This document shows, one piece after another, positions 57,490-64,000 of a stretch of 64,000 nt of DNA. Origin of the DNA: Gonocerus acuteangulatus. Lineage: Eukaryota; Arthropoda; Insecta; Hemiptera; Coreidae. A model generated the notes under the pieces. It searched no databases. It had not been told where the DNA came from and worked only from the letters and a program-made list of their open reading frames with translations. Location of the stretch: contig OX328130.1 of the NCBI GenBank assembly GCA_946811695.1, positions 73,304,853 to 73,368,852 of the forward strand. Direction: 5' to 3'. The position numbers were made by a program, and so were the translations under genes. How positions within the stretch are numbered: the first letter of the stretch is position 1; each line of letters opens with the position of its first letter.

Positions 57490-58120
57490 GAAGAAAACTT
57501 TATTTACATCAAATAATAAAGTGGTCACTCCCCACGCTATTCTTTTATATCCATCTATTTATCTTGTTCAATGTTTGCTGTTTACTTCTTGGGTATCTGG
57601 AAGTTATAAGAAATAGGTCTTCAAAAAGAAACATAACAGTTTAGGGAACTATGCTCGTTGCATTTAAAAATAGCCAATTGTATTTTCTGAGAGAATTCTC
57701 TGGGTGCATATCCTTCAACTATGTCAAACTAAAGAATATGCAAAACCTAGTTTTTCAGATTCGAGATTTTGCTCATAGATTGTGGAAAGGATATTCTAAT
57801 ATCCTTAGAATAGCCTTTAATGCCTTGAATAATGTATCCAACAAGATCATTTCTCAATATATTACTTCGTCAAGAATATGTTCGTTCCCTAGTTTGCTCG
57901 GATTTGCATATTCGATATTTTGACATGTTAGGGACGATATTTCTCTAAGAACTTCTCTAGGAGATATTCAATGCATTTTGAATAGACTCAATTTTTTTCT
58001 CAATCAATGGACTCCCGCTTGCTCTGAATCATTCGTTTCGAATTGGACCGAGGGATCGGGAAAGTACATAAGTCTGCTGTTGTGTGGAAAGGCGACTGTA
58101 TATGCGTACCATTCTCCTGT
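57490..58120. other. Unassigned
   Basis: Frame 57651-57923 (90 codons, includes FQIRDFAHRLWKGYSNILRI) is not recognised. Nothing else supported. Confidence 0.3.
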
Positions 58121-58121
58121 T

Positions 58122-58124
<3 letters not shown>

Positions 58125-58166
<42 letters not shown>

Positions 58167-58255
58167 TTTCTATTCAGCACTTCCGGATTCTATCGGGTCG
58201 ACAATATAAGCAGCTTTGTTCCCTATGGAGGAACGAGCACATAAATAAACTTTAG
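58125..58255 (+). mobile_element. Family-2 3'-end fragment
   Basis: (AT)n at 58125-58161, then GCACTTCCGGATTCTATCGG, ACAATATAAGCAG and TTGTTCCCTATGGAGGAACG, corresponding to the region between the microsatellite and terminal hairpin of family 2. Confidence 0.55.
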
Positions 58256-58762
58256 TTTATCCTGTCTAATTGTATTAAAAACATCCAATCCTAAACTAAC
58301 TCCACATAGAGCCGCCCATTGAACCCCTTGACAACATCATTCACAGCCTGTTTAAACCCACAAGTGGAAATGCTTAAAACGTCATCCTTGGTATGGTTAA
58401 GACGCCATCCCAGGAATAGGGACGAGTGTTAGCTTTGCAAAGTGGATCCTGGTTCTGAATAAGTTTTCCTTGAATCAGCGACTCGATCAACAAACACCTT
58501 CTGGGAATTGGTCCAATGACACCGCAACACTTGGCCCAAGGATCCTGACTCTTCCCTCGGGATAACATGTTTAGACTCGCTACAGATCCAGGGATCTGAC
58601 GTGACTCTTTATGTCAACAACTGGTGTATAGGCGTCATTCTGTTTGGTGTATTCGGCCTGTGCAACCTACATCAGATTCTGGATATCAAAATAAATTTTT
58701 ATATTAACCACGTGAGACAGAATTCAGGGAAATGTACAGATCAAGCATAGTCGCCAATGGCC
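58256..58762. other. Unassigned; one minus-strand frame
   Basis: Frame 58374-58568 on the minus strand (SRGKSQDPWAKCCGVIGPIP...) has no recognised domain. Confidence 0.3.
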
Positions 58763-58905
58763 ACACGTTCAATTCACCGGTTCCCGTTGAACGCTGAAAA
58801 TGAGCAACGGCGGGAATGAGAGTTCCTGAATGGGTTACCGCCCACGTTCATTATAAAATGGAGATGTAGAAACGCCGTAATAAAAAATAAAATAAAATAA
58901 TAAAG
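58763..58905 (+). mobile_element. 5S-derived SINE, diverged, short tail
   Basis: CGTTCAATTCACCGGTTCCC, GTTGAACGCTGAAAATGAGC, AACGGCGGGAATGAGAGTTC, CTGAATGGGTTACCGCCCAC retain the 5S order including part of the 5' half, then TGGAGATGTAGAAACGCCG and an AAATA-type tail. The CGGCGCTAATG segment of the tail is deleted. Confidence 0.75.
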
Positions 58906-58906
58906 C

Positions 58907-59110
58907 ATTGTCATCACCCAAATGTGCAGCAAGAGATGAAGTAGTATTATGTCGTTTGAGAATGGGGCATACCTTACTCACACACCTTACTCACACACCT
59001 TACTCCTTTCAAATTAAAAATACGGAAAATCCTAAATGTTGACAGTGTAACGTACGTCTAATACTTCTGAGAGTGCGGCCAGTTTTTGAACAGTGCTTTT
59101 CGACAAGTGT
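58907..59110 (+). pseudogene. LINE RNase-H-downstream fragment, diverged
   Basis: Reads LSSPKCAARDEVVLCRLRMG then HTLLTH, matching WPSSKRDSRRDEVILCRLRI / GHSRLTH in the neighbouring element at 60059-60145. A duplicated ACCTTACTCACAC and stops follow, then PKC-QCN and a decayed H--EC region of the C-terminal zinc-knuckle-like motif. It is a second, older copy of a related but non-identical non-LTR element. Confidence 0.75.
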
Positions 59111-59119
59111 AACACACAC

Positions 59120-59367
59120 TCAGCTGAAATGCCTGTCATTAGCGGAAATACAACCATCAGCTGAAATACCACCATTAGCTGAAACATCTTCCATCAGCTG
59201 AAATACCTCCCATCACCTTAAATACCTCCCATCAGCTGAAATATCACCGTCAGCTGAAATATCTACCATCAGCTGAAATACCACCTATCAGCTGAAATAC
59301 CACCCATCAGCCAATATACCTCCCATCGGCTGAAATACCTCCCATCAGCTGAAATAGATCCCATCTG
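59120..59367. repeat. 19-bp minisatellite, left half
   Basis: About 12 units of CAGCTGAAATACCTCCCAT with variants ACCACC, CATTAG and GTCATT. Interrupted by the LINE insertion; continues at 60974. Confidence 0.85.
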
Positions 59368-59368
59368 A

Positions 59369-60304
59369 CCTACTACGAACACTGACCTACTACGAACACA
59401 ACTCTTACCCAGACCTCCCGTAACATTCATACCATGGACTCTAAACAATTTGAAACTAGACCTAGGACTGACTAAATACAAAAAATCCAACCCGACATCT
59501 ACACATTCATACAAACACATATTCAAGTCATACATTGACAAAAATAATGACACAATGTTTATTTACACGGACGGATCCAAGATTGGTGAGGGCACAGGCG
59601 CAGCAGCTGTAATAGGTATAAACACTTTTCAGCTGAAACTAACAAAAAGTACAAGTATTTATTCTGCTGAGCTGCACGCCGTTCACCTTGCCCTGGAAAA
59701 TGCACACCACATTCAGCAACCAAAAATAACAATTTTTACGGACTCACTCAGCTCAATACATGGACTACAAAACATGTACAACGGCAACCCCATCATTATG
59801 AACATACTAGAACAGATACACAGGACGAATAAAGAAATAACAATATATTGGCTCCCAGGACATGAGGACATAGGACAAAGCACTCAAGCTGACGTACTGG
59901 CTCGGACGGCTACAAGACAAAACCAACTGGACATACACGGAGTTACATTACAAGATATGCAAACTGAAGCCAGAAGATTTGTTACAGAGAAGTGGGAGCA
60001 AGCCTGGCACATGACGACGGATAACAAACTTCGAGAAATCAAACGAACAGTAAGTGAATGGCCTTCAAGCAAAAGGGATAGTAGAAGAGACGAAGTGATA
60101 TTATGCCGCTTAAGAATTGGCCATTCCCGACTGACACACTCTTATCTCGTGACAAGACAGGACAGACCGACATGTACACAGTGTAACACACCGCTGACTA
60201 TAAAGCACATGCTCACTGAATGTTTACAGCGACAAAACTATGACTTACCTTACAATATGACTGAATTACTCGGAATGGAAGCAAATATATTGATGAGATA
60301 TTGA
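59369..60304 (+). CDS. LINE ORF2 C-terminal part: RNase H and zinc-knuckle-like tail
   Basis: Open from the truncation point with no start of its own, about 311 codons to TGA at 60302. RNase H motifs are in order: YTDGSK (catalytic Asp), SAEL (Glu), FTDSLSS (Asp), and WLPGHEDIGQSTQAD (His and final Asp). Thus all catalytic positions are present. It is followed by RDEVILCRLRIGHSRLTHSY and CTQCNTPLTIKHMLTEC, the C--C----H----C tail of I/Jockey/R1-type elements. It would remove RNA from RNA-DNA hybrids during reverse transcription. The RT and endonuclease domains are missing, so it is not autonomous; lack of stops implies a fairly recent insertion. Confidence 0.9.
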   Translation, partial: PTTNTDLLRTQLLPRPPVTFIPWTLNNLKLDLGLTKYKKSNPTSTHSYKHIFKSYIDKNNDTMFIYTDGSKIGEGTGAAAVIGINTFQLKLTKSTSIYSAELHAVHLALENAHHIQQPKITIFTDSLSSIHGLQNMYNGNPIIMNILEQIHRTNKEITIYWLPGHEDIGQSTQADVLARTATRQNQLDIHGVTLQDMQTEARRFVTEKWEQAWHMTTDNKLREIKRTVSEWPSSKRDSRRDEVILCRLRIGHSRLTHSYLVTRQDRPTCTQCNTPLTIKHMLTECLQRQNYDLPYNMTELLGMEANILMRY

Positions 60305-60588
60305 ACTACCTAAACAAGACAAACTTACTAACCATATTATAGCATAAATTTAGAAAGGAAGAAGAGTGAAAACAACCCATAGAGATTTGTTTATATATAC
60401 CATTATTATTTATATAAAAAATATACCATTGTTAATTTATATGTTATATGTGTGTGTGTATGCAGGTGTGTACATGTGTGCATGCATATTTGTATGCATG
60501 CATGTATGTATTTGTGTATATATATATATATATATATATACCTTGTGACAAAACAAAACTAGCAACGTTAAATAAAATTCTAGCTAAG

Positions 60589-60593
60589 CCCCC

Positions 60594-60664
<71 letters not shown>
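60589..60664. repeat. C12-T64 tract inside the LINE 3' UTR
   Basis: Homopolymer C then T. It could mark the tail of an inverted insertion or simple expansion, but no retroposon body follows. Confidence 0.9.
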
Positions 60665-60666
<2 letters not shown>

Positions 60667-60973
60667 TAATGTATTTATTCTATTATATCTTAATCTGAAT
60701 AGTATTATCCTATGTCTAGAAGCAGAATAAACTATATAAACATAGTGTAATGTATATTTGCATAATTTGATGTATATATATAATAATGATGATGTATATA
60801 TTGTTGATGTTGATGTATATATATAATAATGTGTTTGTATGCACATATGTAATAACCAAATTGTATCTAAATATATATGCATGTAGATGTGTATGTATGT
60901 ACGTATGTGTAATGTTTGTTCTGAGCAAGTCGCTATAGTTGCGAAAAGCTCATAAAATAAATATAAATAAAAA

Positions 60974-61365
60974 AGATCCCATCTGCTGATATACCACCCG
61001 CCAGCTGAAATGCCACCCGTCATCTGAAATACCTCCCATCAGCTGAAATACCACCCATCAGCTGATATACAACCCATCAGATGAAATACCTCCCATCAGC
61101 TACATCCCACCAGCTAAAATAACCCCCTTCAGCTGATATATCTCCCAACAGATGAAATACCTCCCGTCAGCTGAAATATCACCCTTCAGATGAAATGCTG
61201 AAATACCTCCCATCAACTCGCATTACTCCCATCAGCTACATCCCACAAGCTAAAATAACCCCCTTCAGCTGAAATATCTCCAAACTGCTGAAATCACTCC
61301 CATCATCTAATCACCATCATCTCAAATACCTACCATCGGATGAAATAACTATCGTCAGCTGAAAT
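60974..61365. repeat. 19-bp minisatellite, right half
   Basis: Continuation of 59120-59367 with CAGCTGAAATACCTCCCAT variants, plus a ~80-bp direct repeat containing CTCCCATCAGCTACATCCCA and AATAACCCCCTTCAGC at 61093-61135 and 61227-61270. Confidence 0.85.
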
Positions 61366-61860
61366 ATTTTGACTACAACTGTTCTGGTGCTACTTTGAGG
61401 CCAGTCATTTTCCTTGCGTATTGCTATAATTTGTTTTGTATTATAATTTTAATATTTTCCTTGGTAGGTACTCAACTAGTAAATTTTTAATATTTTTGTT
61501 TAACTCGGTATATTTATAATCATAACACTTGTAAATTATATAGAACATTATCTGATAGCAATGGAGCTGCACGCTCCAAACGAGAAATAATATCTAGAGA
61601 GAGTATAATAAAGAGATATCGAGATAATCTAAGTAAATTAATAAATGCCTAATGTGCTACAAGAATAGCATAGCCAAATCAACAAGTTGCAGATATTTCA
61701 TAGCGGCTAAAGGAAATAAACGAACTGGCTAGATATAATACCGCCATAATAGCCTGGCTGCTCTATTTATCATTCTATGATTAGAATCTAACATTTAATA
61801 AAATATCCGCTAGGTTTCTGTAACTCGAAAGCGTCTTTTCATTTATACTATGTAGTTCAT
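61366..61860. other. No recognisable gene
   Basis: AT-rich; nothing supported. Confidence 0.45.
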
Positions 61861-61862
61861 AC

Positions 61863-62035
61863 CCGGCGTGCTATGCTACAACCTACTTTCTGCATCTATA
61901 AAAGCAAAAATAAATTAGAAACCAAATAATTAATATTAAAATCTGTAACAATTTGAGTTCATTGTTTCGAACTCGTGATCTCCGAAATGTGAGTCCTAGA
62001 GGATTTTAACCAAGCCAATGACAATAGAAATCTTG
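61863..62035 (-). mobile_element. Family 3, 3' part
   Basis: Minus strand: GTCCTAGAGG...CTCACATTTCGGAGATCACG, AACAATGAACTCAAATTGTT, TTAATATTAATTATTTGGTT and AGATGCAGAAAGTAGGTTGT then AGCATAGCACGCCGGGTA parallel 22640-22785. Confidence 0.55.
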
Positions 62036-62373
62036 GAATTTTTTATCCATGATTCATTTATACCTTGCTCACCCTCTCAATTTAGTAAGTCATGAAATAC
62101 AAGATTCTAAAATTCCTAGGAAAACCTAAATGATTAATACATTTCTAAAGAATAAATAAATATTCGCTTCAACTTCATCATCTAGGTTCTTCCATATGCA
62201 ACATCTTCATAATCCTGTGTTTGTCCCAATATTCGTCCCGAGAATCGTGAGGTACCTCAGAAATCTTTAGAATTTTTAGCCAAGAATCAACATGATTCAC
62301 TTATTTGGGCAAAATGAACATTTAACGAATACGCCCAACGATGGAAGTAAATATCTTCTATATATATAAAAAG

Positions 62374-63382
62374 TCCGTCTCGCAGGAACTGCATCATCTT
62401 AGCGCGGTTCCGTTCATATCCCTAGTCTAATTTGGAAAGATTAAAATAGAAGCAGTTATTATTTTGGTTCCACCAGTCTTTTTTTTTTTATTAATTATTA
62501 TAATGGCGTGTCAATCCTTAAGGTCCCTACCGCCATTCCTATGTGTAGTAAAGTCTTGAAAGGTCATGATTTACGATCTTACCTGGAAGGGTCGGCTAAC
62601 ACTAGGTCCCGCTAGTTACGAGGTCTTGGAATCTTGGAAATCTATATTTCTAACAATAAATTGTTTTTGTTATTTTACTTAACCAGTTTTATTGTCAAAT
62701 ACATTATCCAACTATAAGCAATTAAAAAATAACAAGGAATAAAACAGACAAAAAGAACCGTTCGAATAAACGAAATCAATTAATTTAAGGTTTTAAGCAC
62801 TTATTTCTCCTATTGACATCGCCTAATCAAAACTTTTATTAGAACATTTTTTTAGAGCATTTAATAAGCTTTCTAATGGTATTCTTCCGTTTACCAAGAT
62901 TCTTAAGCTTTTTCGAGATATTAAGGAAAGTAAACAAAGTTACCAAAACTTTTTATGTCTGTTAATGAAATATTTTATTCTAACCCTTCCTTAACTCCAA
63001 ACGTAACCAAAATTTCAACATATTAGTTTTAATGAAAGTTAAACATGCAGAAAATGTTTCAACTGAATCCCATGATTCTAAGTACCCAAACCAAAAACGG
63101 TATTCAAAAACTATTTTTCCAATTTTCTCAAAAACGGTTAAAGCTATCGCCTTTAAAACGGTTTCATTCGTTTTTCTAGCCCAAGAAACCTATAAAACAA
63201 GTACCTGCAAGCATATGAACTCAAAAACGTAGGCGTTACGATTTTTATTGAACGAATTTCGCCATCTTCCAGTAGGCGGATTTTGCTGGTTAACGAACTT
63301 GACCTTTCAAATTAGACGAAAGATTTTTGTACCAAATTTCATCAAAATCGGACCATTCGTCTGGGAGCTACAGAGCGAACAG

Positions 63383-63437
<55 letters not shown>

Positions 63438-63442
63438 TATAT

Positions 63443-63489
<47 letters not shown>

Positions 63490-63545
63490 CATATGTATAC
63501 ATAAACATATGAAATCTAATATATATATATATGTAATATAAATAT
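62374..63545 (+). mobile_element. Helentron-like element, family 2 copy b, 3'-truncated
   Basis: Starts TCCGTCTCGCAGGAACTGCA then CATCTTAGCGCGGTTCCG, follows copy a (ATTATAATGGCGTGTCAATC, GTAAAGTCTTGAAAGGTCAT, ATTTCTCCTATTGACATCGC), reaches AAATTTCATCAAAATCGGAC and a long imperfect (AT)n at 63388-63535, and then stops. The terminal hairpin is missing. As with copy C of family 1, loss occurs at the microsatellite. Confidence 0.6.
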
Positions 63546-63701
63546 ATATACACCAACTGACCAACTGACATGGCAGCAATTGCTACCACTTTCCTTCGGT
63601 CCATCTTTAATCCTGCGGGATTGGATGAGAGGACACGCTTTCCCTTCAAAGGACAGCATATATATATATATGTTTGTGTGGAACGGCTTCTTTTCTTTTG
63701 A

Positions 63702-64000
63702 CCTGGTCAAACAGGTAAGAAGGTGGCCACCCGGATCGGACAACACGCTGCTGACTACAGGCTGGGACGCACCAAAACTTCGGCGGTGGCAACACACGGA
63801 GAAGAGTGTCCCAAACAAGTATTATTCGACCGAGCCAAGACCCTAGCCAAGGAAACCAGCTTGACAAGGAGACTAATTTGAGAAGCCATCGAAATACAGA
63901 AGCATCCGGTGAACTTCAATAGGGAAGATGGCCTCATCCTCCCAGACATTTGGCGGCCCATCCTTAAGAAGATAGAGGAGAAGACAGGGACTCAAGACGA
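63702..64000 (+). pseudogene. Penelope-like element GIY-YIG endonuclease, C-terminal part
   Basis: One reading frame gives [58 protein letters not shown], a TGA stop at 63879-63881, then EAIEIQKHPVNFNREDGLIL and PDIWRPILKKIEEK. This matches the end of the GIY-YIG domain of PLE polyproteins: GQT--K---RI--H, S-VA-H, VLFD, R-I-EAIEI-KHP-NFNR-DG. The TGA stands where Arg (CGA) is expected, consistent with CpG decay. An in-frame TGA at 63699 precedes it, so the reading frame is broken on both sides. The fragment leaves the window at its right edge. Confidence 0.85.

Larger units (their letters stand above)
59368..60973 (+). mobile_element. 5'-truncated non-LTR retrotransposon (RNase-H clade)
   Basis: A 1606-bp insert bounded by AGATCCCATCTG at 59356-59367 and 60974-60985. 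It contains the partial ORF at 59369-60304, a 3' UTR with (TG)/(AT) stretches and a C12T64 tract at 60589-60664, and ends AAATAAATATAAATAAAA. A 17-bp direct repeat (TGACCTACTACGAACAC) sits at its 5' junction, typical of truncation events. Without the insert the 19-bp minisatellite would be continuous. Confidence 0.92.

Overview
This window is eukaryotic, non-coding, repeat-dominated DNA from an invertebrate animal, most likely an arthropod; the species cannot be fixed from sequence alone. The evidence is the absence of compact gene order, abundant (AT)n microsatellites, 5S-rRNA-derived and tRNA-derived SINEs with A tails and target-site duplications (TSDs), fragments of RNase-H-bearing LINE, Penelope-like, mariner, pogo/Tigger, hAT and Helentron-like elements, and several satellite or minisatellite arrays. 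I find no intact protein-coding host gene. The best candidate exon is a 39-codon Harbinger-transposase-like first exon at 54266-54383 ending in a GTGAGT donor site. Most long open frames come from tandem repeats whose unit is a multiple of three (24 bp near 7.5-8.4 kb, 117 bp near 42.9-44.4 kb) or from AT microsatellites.

Layout. 0-2.6 kb: a foldback element, a decayed unidentified coding fragment, and a ~120-bp tandem repeat. 2.6-4.7 kb: a 5S SINE and the first ~1.1-kb Helentron-like element (family 1). 5.5-8.5 kb: three minisatellites. 10.3-11 kb: a large inverted repeat with hammerhead-like motifs typical of Penelope-like element (PLE) terminal repeats. 13-15 kb: a third hammerhead-like motif, perfect hairpins, a 5S SINE and a 165-bp satellite. 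15.4-20.4 kb: family-1 element, repeats carrying GCGCATGCGC palindromes, and two tandem MITEs. 21-31 kb: SINEs, both Helentron-like families, and a nested SINE insertion whose empty site is preserved at 30.5 kb. 31.9-34.2 kb: a chain of SINE, PLE-like foldback, and TIR elements. 34.8-38 kb: a 23-bp minisatellite, a tRNA SINE and a long-TIR element. 38.3-41.9 kb: a 68-bp array with two levels of higher-order structure. 42.9-44.4 kb: a 117-bp array. 45-51.3 kb: Helentron-like copies, a hAT MITE and a mariner remnant. 52-64 kb: a Tigger deletion derivative, the Harbinger-like exon, SINEs, two LINE RNase-H remnants (one inserted in a 19-bp minisatellite with a 12-bp TSD), and a PLE GIY-YIG fragment running off the right edge.

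Common theme: two non-autonomous families share one terminal plan. The 5' end is TCCGTC-N-CGCAGGA followed by a TTAGC-type subterminal repeat, and the 3' end is a hairpin whose 3' arm is the complement of that repeat and ends in GCTAA. A 5S-derived and a tRNA-derived SINE share one 3' tail. Both are signs of a trans-mobilisation economy rather than of host genes working together.
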